In this document: piece after piece, positions 25,676-33,620 of the stretch
Layout: every line of letters begins with the position of its first letter
Numbering within the stretch: position 1 is the stretch's first letter
Assembly (NCBI GenBank): GCA_002359895.1
Contig: DEOB01000011.1
Location: forward strand, 187,203-251,202
Origin: Stenotrophomonas sp. UBA2629
GTDB lineage: Bacteria; Pseudomonadota; Gammaproteobacteria; Xanthomonadales; Xanthomonadaceae
DNA length: 64,000 nt
Direction: 5' to 3'
The notes under the pieces: generated by a model
What the model saw: the letters and a program-made list of their open reading frames with translations, nothing else
Told to the model about the DNA's origin: nothing
Database searches by the model: none
Program-made: the position numbers and the translations under genes

Positions 25676-26869
25676 ATGACGAGCGCGACGCTGGACACCC
25701 TGCTGCACGACGAACTGCCCGCCGCCCGCAAGGGTTGCCCCCGTTCCTACGGGCGCATTGTGCTGGCCTGCCAGAACACCGTGACCGCCATCGCGCTGGC
25801 CATCACCCGCGATGTGCAGGCCAGCGAAGACATTGCCCAGGAAGCCTTCATCAAGGCCTGGCAACAGCTCAACCAGCTCAACAACAGCGCCAGCTTCCTG
25901 CCGTGGTTGCGGCAGATCACCCGTAATCTTGCCCGCGACTGGCTACGTGCCAACCACAACCGCCCACTCAGCGGTGAAGCGGCTGAAATCGCCATCGGCA
26001 TGGCCGCCGATCCAGCGCCCGCTGGCGCCGATGCGATGGTGCGGGTGGAAGAAGAGTTGGCCGCGGAAGACATCATTTCTGCCCTGCCCGAGGACAGCCG
26101 CGAGACGCTGCTGTTGTTCTATCGCGAAGGCCAAAGCTCGCAACAGGTCGCCATGCTGCTGGGGCTGAGTGATGCCGCCGTGCGCAAGCGACTGTCGCGC
26201 GCCCGTGCCACGGTGCGTGAAGAAATGCTCAAACGTTTTGGCGAGTTTGCACGCAGCACCGCACCGGGCACCGCCTTTGCCGCGGTGGTCAGCTCCGCAG
26301 TGATGTTGGCGGCCCCCAGCACCGCCAGCGCCATTGCCATCGGCATGGCCGGCGCCGGCAAAGTTGGCGCCAGCGGTGTGGGCGCAAACACAGTAGGCGG
26401 CGGCGCGGCCGGCGGTGCAGTGGGCGCGGTCGCCAACGGCATGTTCGCCAATCCGCTGGATCTATGGCTGGTGGTCGGCGGTATCGGCATCGGCATGCTG
26501 GCCGCTTGGTTTGCCAGCCACTACCTGCTGCGCTATGCCGAAACACCCAGCGAGCAAGCGCAGGTGCGGCGGTTCCTGCGGCTGCACAACATCACCACCG
26601 TGCTGTTCTGTGGCGGCACGGCGGTCGTGGTGATATTGAACGCCGGGCTGGCGCCGGGGCTGACCGTGCTGGGCATCGGCATGGTCGCACTGAACTACCA
26701 ATACCTGATTACCCTGCCACGGGTGATGGCGCCCATGCTGGCCCGCGACGCCGCGCGGCATGGCCGCAAAGGCCCCAGCTGGGTCTACCGCAGCATGTTC
26801 GGCCGTACCGCCATGGTTACCGCCACGCTGCTGGCCGTGTGCACTGTGCTGTACACCTTGCTGCGCTGA
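25676..26869 (+). CDS. ECF sigma factor with C-terminal membrane domain
   Basis: A 397-residue fusion. Sigma region 2 spans about 25-95 (QASEDIAQEAFIKAWQQL, FLPWLRQITRNLARDWLR) and region 4 about 130-185 (ALPEDSRETLLLFYREGQSS, VRKRLSRARATVREEM). After residue 195 comes an Ala-rich hydrophobic segment, a Gly/Ala/Val linker (about 220-255), then at least three more membrane helices ending near the C-terminus. ATG 25676 has AAGGGG upstream; the open frame from 25418 overlaps the previous gene. No separate anti-sigma gene is adjacent, so the membrane part may do that job. Confidence 0.85.
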   Translation: MTSATLDTLLHDELPAARKGCPRSYGRIVLACQNTVTAIALAITRDVQASEDIAQEAFIKAWQQLNQLNNSASFLPWLRQITRNLARDWLRANHNRPLSGEAAEIAIGMAADPAPAGADAMVRVEEELAAEDIISALPEDSRETLLLFYREGQSSQQVAMLLGLSDAAVRKRLSRARATVREEMLKRFGEFARSTAPGTAFAAVVSSAVMLAAPSTASAIAIGMAGAGKVGASGVGANTVGGGAAGGAVGAVANGMFANPLDLWLVVGGIGIGMLAAWFASHYLLRYAETPSEQAQVRRFLRLHNITTVLFCGGTAVVVILNAGLAPGLTVLGIGMVALNYQYLITLPRVMAPMLARDAARHGRKGPSWVYRSMFGRTAMVTATLLAVCTVLYTLLR

Positions 26870-26881
26870 TTCCATAAGCAG

Positions 26882-26911
26882 AACACCCCCGCTGCAAGCA
26901 ACGGGGGTGTT
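26882..26911. terminator. Terminator between convergent genes
   Basis: AACACCCCCG / CGGGGGTGTT, a perfect 10-bp stem with a 10-base loop, between the sigma factor and the EF-hand gene. Confidence 0.75.
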
Positions 26912-26935
26912 GTCGATCGGCGCCTTTACAGAACG

Positions 26936-27547
26936 TTACTTCGTTGCCGGAGCCAGCGGCGTCATCGGCATACGGTGGCCGCGTTGGCCGTGCTGACTGC
27001 GGTCACCCCGCGCGCCGCGCGCGGCTTCCAGTTCGGCCTGGCTCAGCTTGCCATCCTTGTCGGTGTCCGCTTTGGCGAACCACTCGGCACGGCGCTGCTC
27101 GGCGCGGGCCTGGCGGTCAGCCTGGTCGATGAAGCCATCCTTGTTCACGTCCAGGCGATCAAAGTGGGCGCGGTATTCGGCAGCACTGATACGGCCGTCA
27201 TTGTCGGCGTCCATACCACGCATCATGAAGCCGCCATCCCGACCGCGATGCATGCCGCCATCACGATGCCCCTGCCCATGGCGCATGCCATGACGCGGCG
27301 CCGGCATTTCATCGCGTGCCAGCTTGCCGTCCTTGTTCTTGTCCAACGCATCAAAACGCTCGGCCAAACGCGGCTGCGCTGCCGCTTCCTGGCGGTCAAT
27401 CACGCCGTCGCCATTGGCATCCAGGCGCATTGCGTCCATTCGCGGGGGAGCCGGCTTGGACGTTGCCGGGCTCGCAGCGATGGCCGCACCGGCCGCCGAA
27501 GTCGCCAACAACACAGCCAGCAGGAAAAGAGGTTTACGTTGGGTCAT
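26936..27547 (-). CDS. Secreted EF-hand calcium-binding protein
   Basis: A 203-residue exported protein with a signal peptide ending near AIAA. Five canonical EF-hand loops start at D43 (DANGDGVIDRQE), D69 (DKNKDGKLARDE), D113 (DADNDGRISAAE), D133 (DVNKDGFIDQAD, Asp instead of Glu at position 12) and D161 (DTDKDGKLSQAE). Between loops 2 and 3 is a His/Met/Gly/Arg-rich insert (about 84-110). It probably binds Ca2+ in the periplasm or outside. Divergent from bpt. Confidence 0.9.
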   Translation of the reverse strand: MTQRKPLFLLAVLLATSAAGAAIAASPATSKPAPPRMDAMRLDANGDGVIDRQEAAAQPRLAERFDALDKNKDGKLARDEMPAPRHGMRHGQGHRDGGMHRGRDGGFMMRGMDADNDGRISAAEYRAHFDRLDVNKDGFIDQADRQARAEQRRAEWFAKADTDKDGKLSQAELEAARGARGDRSQHGQRGHRMPMTPLAPATK

Positions 27548-27696
27548 GGTGTGGCTCCGTGGTGGAAGAACAGACGCAGCAGTGCGTCCTCACTACGGTC
27601 AACGCCCGGCCGCCACTGCGGTTGACCGTGCAAGCTGGCGTATTCATCACGCAGACAGGCGCATGTTTTGAGACCCACCGCGGCTATGCTCTGGCC

Positions 27697-28452
27697 ATGG
27701 CTTTACACAGCGACCCCAACCAAGAACTGCGCCTGTTCCAGACCGGCGAACACCCCTGCGGCTATTGGCCGGACCGGCAGGCGCGCGACCTTGTGCTCGA
27801 TCCACAGGACGAGCGCCTACCCAGCCTGTACCCGATGGCCTTGAGCTGGGGCTTCCGCCGCTCCGGCGACCTCATCTATCGCCCGCACTGCCAAGGCTGT
27901 CGCGCCTGTGTGCCGGTGCGCATTCCCGTGGCCCGCTTCGCGCCGGACCGCAGCCAACGCCGCTGTCTGGCACGCAATGCCGATCTGGAATGCCGCATTT
28001 TGCCAGCCGAGCGCACCGAAGAGCAGTTCGCGCTTTATCAGCGCTACCTGCAACACCGCCATGCCAAGGGCGGCATGGACGAACACGGCACGCATGAGTT
28101 TGACCAGTTCCTGATCGGCACTTGGTCGCATGGGCGCTTCATGGAAATCCGCTTGCCCGCTGCTGAAGGTGGGCGCCTGTTGGCGGTGGCCGTCACTGAC
28201 GTCACCGAGCAGGGTTTGTCGGCGGTCTACACTTTTTTCGACCCGGACGAAGTGAAGCGCGGCCTCGGCACTTTCGGCATCCTGCAGCAGATTGCGTGGG
28301 CCAAGCGCGCTGGCTTGCCACACCTTTACCTGGGTTATTGGATCCACGGTCACCAGAAAATGGATTACAAACGCCGCTACCAACCGCTGGAGTTCTATGA
28401 CGGGCGCCATTGGCTGCTGGCTGATCCAGCCGATGAAACGCTTGCACGTTGA
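27697..28452 (+). CDS. bpt: Aspartate/glutamate leucyltransferase (arginyltransferase family)
   Basis: A 251-residue protein that adds Leu to N-terminal Asp or Glu, making N-degrons for ClpAP/ClpS. Family marks are the N-terminal QTGEHPCGYWPDRQAR, the cysteine block HCQGCRACVPVRIP, VYTFFDPDEVKRGLGTFGIL and YLGYWIHGHQKMDYKRRYQP. ATG 27697 (MALHSDP) is the family start; the frame is open to 27316 across the divergent EF-hand gene. Confidence 0.95.
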   Translation: MALHSDPNQELRLFQTGEHPCGYWPDRQARDLVLDPQDERLPSLYPMALSWGFRRSGDLIYRPHCQGCRACVPVRIPVARFAPDRSQRRCLARNADLECRILPAERTEEQFALYQRYLQHRHAKGGMDEHGTHEFDQFLIGTWSHGRFMEIRLPAAEGGRLLAVAVTDVTEQGLSAVYTFFDPDEVKRGLGTFGILQQIAWAKRAGLPHLYLGYWIHGHQKMDYKRRYQPLEFYDGRHWLLADPADETLAR

Positions 28453-28533
28453 GCAGGCGTCACCCAGACTCGCCGCGTCGTCGCACCGGCTGTGGCGGCA
28501 CAAGGAAGTACCTCAACCCATCTGGAATACCAC

Positions 28534-28875
28534 ATGAAAATCAAGCTCCTGACCATCGCCGCCGTCACCGTTCTGTCGCTGGCTGGCTGCAAGAAGACTG
28601 AAGCCCCCGCCGCCGATGCCGCCGCACCGGCTGCCAGCGCCGATACCGTGAAGGCCGGCACCGGCGTTGCCGAGTGCGACCAGTACCTGGAAAAGGTCTA
28701 CGCCTGCATCAGCGACAAGGTGCCGGAAGCCCAGCGCGACATGATGAAGCAGGGCATCGAGCAGTCGAAGTCGGCATGGAACGGCATTGCCGACAAATCC
28801 GCACTGGCCGCTCAGTGCAAAACCGCCATGGAGCAGGCCAAGACCAGCTTCGGCGCGATGGGCTGCACGTTCTGA
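28534..28875 (+). CDS. Small lipoprotein of unknown function
   Basis: A 113-residue lipoprotein: signal MKIKLLTIAAVTVLSLAGC with acylated Cys19, an Ala/Pro/Asp linker, then a helical domain with four cysteines (ECDQYLEKVYACISD, AAQCKTAM, MGCTF) that could form two disulphides. I recognise no named family. ATG 28534 is fixed by the signal peptide. It is followed by a terminator. Confidence 0.8.
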   Translation: MKIKLLTIAAVTVLSLAGCKKTEAPAADAAAPAASADTVKAGTGVAECDQYLEKVYACISDKVPEAQRDMMKQGIEQSKSAWNGIADKSALAAQCKTAMEQAKTSFGAMGCTF

Positions 28876-28896
28876 TACACGCGCCCTGCTTGGCCT

Positions 28897-28921
28897 CAAC
28901 GCCCCGCCCGCCGGGGCGTTG
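28897..28921 (+). terminator. Terminator of the small lipoprotein gene
   Basis: CAACGCCCCG-CCCGC-CGGGGCGTTG, a perfect 10-bp stem followed by TTGTTTCTC. Confidence 0.8.
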
Positions 28922-28964
28922 TTGTTTCTCATCCTCGTCATGCAGACGTGAGAAAATGCGCGCC

Positions 28965-30161
28965 ATGCGTATCCCAACTTTTCTGCTCCCGATGACCCTG
29001 TTGCTGGCCGCCTGCTCCACCACCAACGCCACCGACACCTCCGCCACCACCGCTCAGCTGCGCCTGGCCACCTACAACACCTCGTTGTATTCCGACGACG
29101 ACGGCGGCCTGATCCGCCAACTGCAGGGCAACAGCGAACACGCCCGCAAGATTGCCGCCGTGTTGCAGCAGGCGCGGCCGGATCTGGTACTGCTCAACGA
29201 ATTCGATTTCGACCAGGCTGAGCAGGCCGCCGATCTGTTCCAGAAGCGCTATCTGGAAGTCGCCCAGCCCGGCGGCGGTGAGCCGCTGCATTACGCCTAT
29301 CGCTACCTGGCACCGGTCAACACCGGCGTGCCGAGCGGGCTGGATCTGGACAACAACGGCACCGTCGGTGGCAAAGGCCGCGAGCGCGGCAACGACGCAT
29401 GGGGCTACGGCCTGCACCCGGGCCAGTACGGCATGCTGGTGCTTTCCAGATACCCCATCGACACCAATGCCGTGCGCACGTTCCAGCTGCTGAAGTGGAG
29501 CACCCTGCCTGACGCGCTGCGCCCGGTGAACCCGGATACCGGCAAATCGTTCTGGCCCGATACGGTGTGGTCGCAGCTGCGGCTGTCGTCCAAATCGCAT
29601 TGGGACGTGCCGGTGGACACGCCGCTAGGCACCGTCCACGTACTGGCCGCACACCCAACCCCGCCGGTGTTCGACGGCAAGGAAAAGCGCAACGTCGCCC
29701 GCAACCACGACGAACTGCGCTTGTGGAAGGAATACCTGGACGGTGGCGACAAGCCGTGGTTGTGCGATGACCAGGGCCGCTGCGGTGGTTTGGCAGCGGA
29801 CGCGCGCTTCGTGATCGTGGGTGACCTCAACAATGATCCGGCCGATGGCGACGGCAACCACGCGGCCATCCTCGAACTGCTCGAACACCCGCGCGTGCTG
29901 CGTTACGCAACCCCCACCAGCAAGGGTGCCGAGGAAACCGGGCTGGCGTATGCCGAAAAAGGCATCACCCGTCGCGGCGCACCACAGCATGCCACCGGCG
30001 ATTTCGGCCCACGCTCGGGCACGATGAGGCTGGACTACGTGCTGCCTTCAACCGGCTTCAGCTACGTCGGCAGCGGCGTGTTCTGGCCGTCCAACCAAAG
30101 CCCGGAAGCAAAGATCGCCGATGGCAGCGACCACCACCTGGTTTGGGTGGACGTCCGCTGA
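28965..30161 (+). CDS. Endonuclease/exonuclease/phosphatase-fold lipoprotein
   Basis: A 398-residue exported protein. MRIPTFLLPMTLLLAAC is a lipoprotein signal (Cys17); ATG 28956 three codons earlier is equally possible. The metal and catalytic residues of the fold are in NEFDFDQAEQA, the HP of AAHPTPP, GDLNNDP and the C-terminal SDHHLVW. The DNase I/sphingomyelinase fold covers many substrates (nucleic acid, phospholipid, sugar phosphate), and I cannot choose. Location suggests an extracytoplasmic phosphoesterase. Confidence 0.85.
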   Translation: MRIPTFLLPMTLLLAACSTTNATDTSATTAQLRLATYNTSLYSDDDGGLIRQLQGNSEHARKIAAVLQQARPDLVLLNEFDFDQAEQAADLFQKRYLEVAQPGGGEPLHYAYRYLAPVNTGVPSGLDLDNNGTVGGKGRERGNDAWGYGLHPGQYGMLVLSRYPIDTNAVRTFQLLKWSTLPDALRPVNPDTGKSFWPDTVWSQLRLSSKSHWDVPVDTPLGTVHVLAAHPTPPVFDGKEKRNVARNHDELRLWKEYLDGGDKPWLCDDQGRCGGLAADARFVIVGDLNNDPADGDGNHAAILELLEHPRVLRYATPTSKGAEETGLAYAEKGITRRGAPQHATGDFGPRSGTMRLDYVLPSTGFSYVGSGVFWPSNQSPEAKIADGSDHHLVWVDVR

Positions 30162-30198
30162 TTCACCCATAGCAGAAATAACAGCCAGGACGCCCGAC

Positions 30199-30594
30199 AT
30201 GAAGATCAGCACAGTGGCGAAAGTGATCGGCGGGCTCTTGGCTGGGAGTATCGTGGCGTTGCTTCTGCTCCGTTGGGGCGTGAGTTGGTGGATGCATGAA
30301 CGGCCGTTCTCCACGGCCCGTTTTGACCGTGCGCAGTGGATGGCCGGCAACCGCAGCAATGACGACCGCGATTGCATCCGTGGCGCGATGGCCAAGGACA
30401 TTCTTCGCACCATCGCCACACCGGGAGCGTCACGCACCGACGTCGAATCGCAACTCGGCCCAGCTGATCGCGTGCACGAAAACATGGCGCATTACGACCT
30501 TGGCATGTGCAGCGGCCTACGCGTCGATTACGACAACCTCGATATCAAGTACATCGATGGCAAAGTGGCGCAGGCGGGTCATTCGCAAAGTTGA
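30199..30594 (+). CDS. Hypothetical single-pass membrane protein
   Basis: A 131-residue protein with one N-terminal membrane helix (about 7-26) and a soluble part with ATPGASRTDVESQLGPAD, reminiscent of small SmpA/BamE-like domains, which often contain a 'G..R.eV...LG.P' turn. That similarity is weak. ATG 30199 has an AGGA upstream. It follows the phosphatase-fold gene after 37 bases and probably shares its transcript. Confidence 0.65.
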   Translation: MKISTVAKVIGGLLAGSIVALLLLRWGVSWWMHERPFSTARFDRAQWMAGNRSNDDRDCIRGAMAKDILRTIATPGASRTDVESQLGPADRVHENMAHYDLGMCSGLRVDYDNLDIKYIDGKVAQAGHSQS

Positions 30595-30637
30595 GCGCGT
30601 GCTGCTGCGAGCAGGAGTAGTGTCGCCCCAGCACAAC

Positions 30638-30664
30638 AAAAACGCCGGCAATGCCGGCGTTTTT
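30638..30664. terminator. Strong terminator between convergent genes
   Basis: AAAAACGCCGGC-AAT-GCCGGCGTTTTT, a perfect 12-bp stem with a long T-run. It can also end purT on the minus strand. Confidence 0.9.
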
Positions 30665-30693
30665 TTATTGAAACCAAGGTGTAGCCGGCAACC

Positions 30694-31881
30694 TTATGCG
30701 CGCAGTTCAATCCCAATAGCCGCCGCCGCATCGCGCGCAATTGCACGGGCTTGGTCCACGTCCGCTGCGCGCGCCAACGTCACGCCAACACGGCGCTGGC
30801 CTTCCACCACTGGTTTGCCAAACAGGCGCAGTGCCGAATCCGGGTGCAGCAGCGCTTCGGCTACGTTGCTGAAGAACGGCACGCCACTGCCCTGTGCCAG
30901 CATCGCGCATGAGGCCGAGGCGCCGTTATGGCGGATGACGGGAATCGGCAGGCCCAGAATGGCGCGTGCGTGCAGCGCGAACTCGCTCAGCTCCTGCGAC
31001 ACCAGCGTCACCAGGCCGGTGTCGTGCGGGCGCGGCGAGACCTCACTGAACCACACTTCATCACCCTTCACGAACAACTCCACACCAAACAAACCCCAGC
31101 CACCGAGATCATCAGTGATGGCGCGGGCCACCTGCTGCGCATGTTCCAGCGCCTTGGCCGACATCGCCTGCGGCTGCCAGCTTTCGCGGTAATCGCCGTC
31201 CTTCTGCAGGTGGCCGACCGGATCACAGAACGCCGTGCCGCCGGCGTGGCGCACGGTCAGCAGGGTGATTTCGTAATCAAAGTCGATGAAGCCTTCAACG
31301 ATGCAACGGCCGGCGCCGGCACGGCCGCCGGTCTGCGCGTACTCCCATGCCGGGCCGATATCCGCCTCGCTGCGCAGGGTGCTCTGGCCCTTGCCCGAGG
31401 ACGACATCACCGGCTTGACCACGCATGGCAGGCCGATAGCGGTCACGGCCTCGCGGTACTCAGCTTCGGTATCGACAAAACGGTAGGGCGAGGTCGGCAG
31501 GCCCAGGGTTTCAGCAGCCAAGCGGCGGATGCCCTCGCGGTCCATGGTCAGGCGTGCGGCGCGCGCAGTGGGGATTACCCGCAGGCTCTGCTCGGCCTCC
31601 AGCTGCACCAATGTTTCAGTGTGGATGGCCTCGATTTCGGGCACCACCAAGTGTGGCTTTTCCAGCGCGATCAGTGCCTTCAGCGCTGCCGGATCCAGCA
31701 TGTCCAGCACGTGACTGCGGTGCGCCACCTGCATGGCCGGAGCATTGGCATAACGGTCTGCGGCAATCACTTCCACGCCAAAGCGCTGCAGCTCGATGGC
31801 CACCTCCTTGCCCAGTTCGCCCGAACCAAGCAGCAGCACGCGGGTGGCGGAAGGAGACAACGGGGTACCGAGGGTGATCAT
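30694..31881 (-). CDS. purT: Formate-dependent phosphoribosylglycinamide formyltransferase
   Basis: A 395-residue ATP-grasp enzyme of purine synthesis that formylates GAR from formate and ATP. The N-terminal RVLLLGSGELGKEVAIELQ, the central VVKPVMSSSGKGQS loop and SEVSPRPHDTGLVT are diagnostic. ATG 31881 (MITLGTPLSPSATRVLLLG) is chosen; the frame extends to 31914. It is a single gene. Confidence 0.96.
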   Translation of the reverse strand: MITLGTPLSPSATRVLLLGSGELGKEVAIELQRFGVEVIAADRYANAPAMQVAHRSHVLDMLDPAALKALIALEKPHLVVPEIEAIHTETLVQLEAEQSLRVIPTARAARLTMDREGIRRLAAETLGLPTSPYRFVDTEAEYREAVTAIGLPCVVKPVMSSSGKGQSTLRSEADIGPAWEYAQTGGRAGAGRCIVEGFIDFDYEITLLTVRHAGGTAFCDPVGHLQKDGDYRESWQPQAMSAKALEHAQQVARAITDDLGGWGLFGVELFVKGDEVWFSEVSPRPHDTGLVTLVSQELSEFALHARAILGLPIPVIRHNGASASCAMLAQGSGVPFFSNVAEALLHPDSALRLFGKPVVEGQRRVGVTLARAADVDQARAIARDAAAAIGIELRA

Positions 31882-32035
31882 CAGGCAGGTCCGGGCAGCG
31901 CAAAGAGGATGCACATTCTAGGCAAGCCGGCACAAACACGCTGCCGTGGTGGCCTGATGCAGGGTGGCAGCCCCCGCCATTCCCAGCCTCTTCAGCTCTT
32001 CCAGCCTCAGCCTTCCCGAAAAGCACTTGCAGACT

Positions 32036-32052
32036 GATATCAATTTGATATC
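32036..32052. promoter_or_regulatory. Palindromic operator candidate upstream of the SPFH operon
   Basis: GATATCAA-T-TTGATATC is a perfect 8-bp inverted repeat with a one-base centre, 30 bases before the SPFH start. Each arm also contains the self-complementary GATATC. Its position overlaps where the promoter should be (weak TTGCAG at 32027, TATCTT at 32049), so a bound protein would repress. The operon encodes its own ribbon-helix-helix protein, an obvious candidate. Confidence 0.6.
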
Positions 32053-32082
32053 TTTCGTTCCAACCACCACGGAAGAAGTGCC

Positions 32083-32964
32083 ATGAAAGAGAAGTCCATC
32101 AGTTCCCTGCCCGGCATTCCCACCCTGCTCGGCACCATCGTGCTGATGCTGGGCGGCACCGCCGCCATCATCGGCGCGGTGGCGGTCACCAAGTCCGGCG
32201 TCGGCGGTGGCGGGCTGCTGGTCTTGGCCGGCATCGTGTTGGTGTCCATCGGCATCTTCCTCAGCTGTGGCCTGTACATGGTCCAGCCCAATCAGGCGGC
32301 GGTGATAAGCCTGTTCGGCAAGTACGTCGGCACGGTCAAGGACAACGGCCTGCGCTGGAACAACCCGTTTTTCACCAAGCGCAAGGTCAGCCAGCGCGTG
32401 CGCAACTTTGAAAGCGGCAAGCTCAAGGTCAACGAGCTGGACGGCTCGCCGATCGAGATCGCAGCGGTGATTGTCTGGCAGGTGGTCGACGCCTCCGAGG
32501 CGGTCTACAACGTGGACGACTACGAGAGCTTCGTGCACATCCAGTCCGAATCGGCATTGCGTGCGATGGCCACCAGCTATCCGTATGACCAGCACACCGA
32601 AGGCCAGCTGGCCCTGCGCAGCCACGCCACCGAGATCTCCCAGCACCTGAAGGACGAGCTGGCCGAACGCCTGGCCGATGCCGGCGTGCAGGTGCTGGAT
32701 GCACGCATCAGCCACCTCGCCTATGCCCCCGAAATTGCCCAGGCCATGCTGCAGCGCCAACAGGCCAGCGCGGTGATCGCCGCACGTACGCAGATTGTTG
32801 CAGGCGCGGTGGGCATGGTCGAAATGGCCCTGCTGGAACTGCAGAAGAACGCCATCGTCCAGCTGGATGAAGAGCGCAAGGCGCAGATGGTCAGCAACCT
32901 GCTCACCGTGTTGTGTTCCGACCGCGGCACCCAGCCGGTGGTCAACGCCGGTTCGTTGTATTGA
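32083..32964 (+). CDS. SPFH/band-7 domain membrane protein
   Basis: A 293-residue stomatin/flotillin-like protein. Two hydrophobic segments (about 13-36 and 44-66) precede the SPFH domain, which begins GLYMVQPNQAAVISLFGKYVGTV and ends near residue 240 with a helical region (LAYAPEIAQAMLQRQQASAVIAARTQIVAGAVGMVE zone) lacking a long coiled coil. Such proteins form membrane cages that organise microdomains or protease complexes. It is first in a run of genes with 0-10-base gaps or overlaps. ATG 32083 follows GGAAGAAG. Confidence 0.9.
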   Translation: MKEKSISSLPGIPTLLGTIVLMLGGTAAIIGAVAVTKSGVGGGGLLVLAGIVLVSIGIFLSCGLYMVQPNQAAVISLFGKYVGTVKDNGLRWNNPFFTKRKVSQRVRNFESGKLKVNELDGSPIEIAAVIVWQVVDASEAVYNVDDYESFVHIQSESALRAMATSYPYDQHTEGQLALRSHATEISQHLKDELAERLADAGVQVLDARISHLAYAPEIAQAMLQRQQASAVIAARTQIVAGAVGMVEMALLELQKNAIVQLDEERKAQMVSNLLTVLCSDRGTQPVVNAGSLY

Positions 32965-32974
32965 GGAAGTAGAA

Positions 32975-33262
32975 GTGAATGTATTTGCCCCATTGATCAT
33001 CGCCGCCACCGGCATCCCCGCCCTGTGTTTTGCCGTATGGAGCGGCCGCCCCGGCACCGCGCACGCGCGCGGGCTTGGCCTGCGCTGGGCCTTGATCGCG
33101 CTGTGTCTTTTCATCGGCGCCATCGGTGTGTACCTGGGCGGAGAAAACCAGAACATCGTCTATGGCGTGGTGATTGCACTGGTGGTCGCGGTCAACGCGC
33201 TGGGCGTGTCGCTGGTATTGCATGTGCGCCGCGACGGCAACAACGGGGCGCGCAGAAAGTGA
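32975..33262 (+). CDS. Small multi-pass membrane protein
   Basis: A 95-residue protein starting at GTG 32975 with GAGGAAG upstream. Three membrane helices are visible (VFAPLIIAATGIPALCFAV; LRWALIALCLFIGAIGVYL; VYGVVIALVVAVNALGVSLVL). I recognise no family. Its stop overlaps the next start by four bases (GTGA), so it belongs to the SPFH operon. Confidence 0.75.
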   Translation: MNVFAPLIIAATGIPALCFAVWSGRPGTAHARGLGLRWALIALCLFIGAIGVYLGGENQNIVYGVVIALVVAVNALGVSLVLHVRRDGNNGARRK

Positions 33263-33441
33263 GTGAGAAAAAGGCCTACCCGCTGCGCATCAACGCCGAT
33301 GTCCTGGCCGCGACCCAGCGCTGGGCCGATGACGAACTGCGCAGCCTCAACGCGCAGATCGAGTACGTGATACGCGACGCCCTGCGCAAAGCTGGGCGTC
33401 TGCCAAAACCCAGCACTGACACCAACGAGGAAGGGCCGTGA
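33259..33441 (+). CDS. Arc-like ribbon-helix-helix protein
   Basis: A 60-residue protein starting at GTG 33259. KAYPLRINADVLAATQRWADDELRSLNAQIEYVIRDALRKAG has the Arc/MetJ pattern: a short beta strand with alternating residues (YPLRI), helix A, and helix B after SLNAQIE. It should dimerise and bind DNA. It overlaps both neighbours by four bases. Its probable target is the palindrome at 32036. It could also be read as a HicB-type antitoxin tail, but no toxin is adjacent. Confidence 0.8.
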   Translation: MSEKKAYPLRINADVLAATQRWADDELRSLNAQIEYVIRDALRKAGRLPKPSTDTNEEGP

Positions 33442-33620
33442 TCAAGCAATGGAAGTATCTCGTCGTTGAAGTACCCACCGGCTTCATGGGCGGTTTCAAA
33501 CACGAAGCGCTGCAGGAGGAACTGGACAAGCAGGGCCGGCTCGGCTGGGAACTGGTCAATGTGATCCATGCCACCCCGACCCTCCCCACGCCCACGCTGG
33601 TCTTCAAGAAGGAACAATAA
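33438..33620 (+). CDS. DUF4177 domain protein
   Basis: A 60-residue protein starting at GTG 33438. WKYLVVEVPTGFMGGFKHEALQEELDKQGRLGWELVNVI is the whole DUF4177 pattern: a first beta strand, an amphipathic helix, and the GWELV strand. Function is unknown. It overlaps the RHH gene by four bases and the hydrolase by one (TAATG), so translation of the cluster is tightly coupled. Confidence 0.8.
   Translation: MIKQWKYLVVEVPTGFMGGFKHEALQEELDKQGRLGWELVNVIHATPTLPTPTLVFKKEQ

Noticed and set aside
31918..33156. 412-codon open frame on the minus strand
   Set aside because: Antisense to the SPFH and small membrane protein genes, which have ribosome sites and domain patterns.
33259..33620. Type II toxin-antitoxin pair
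   Set aside because: The RHH protein could be an antitoxin, but the DUF4177 partner has no toxin features and the genes overlap within the SPFH operon.
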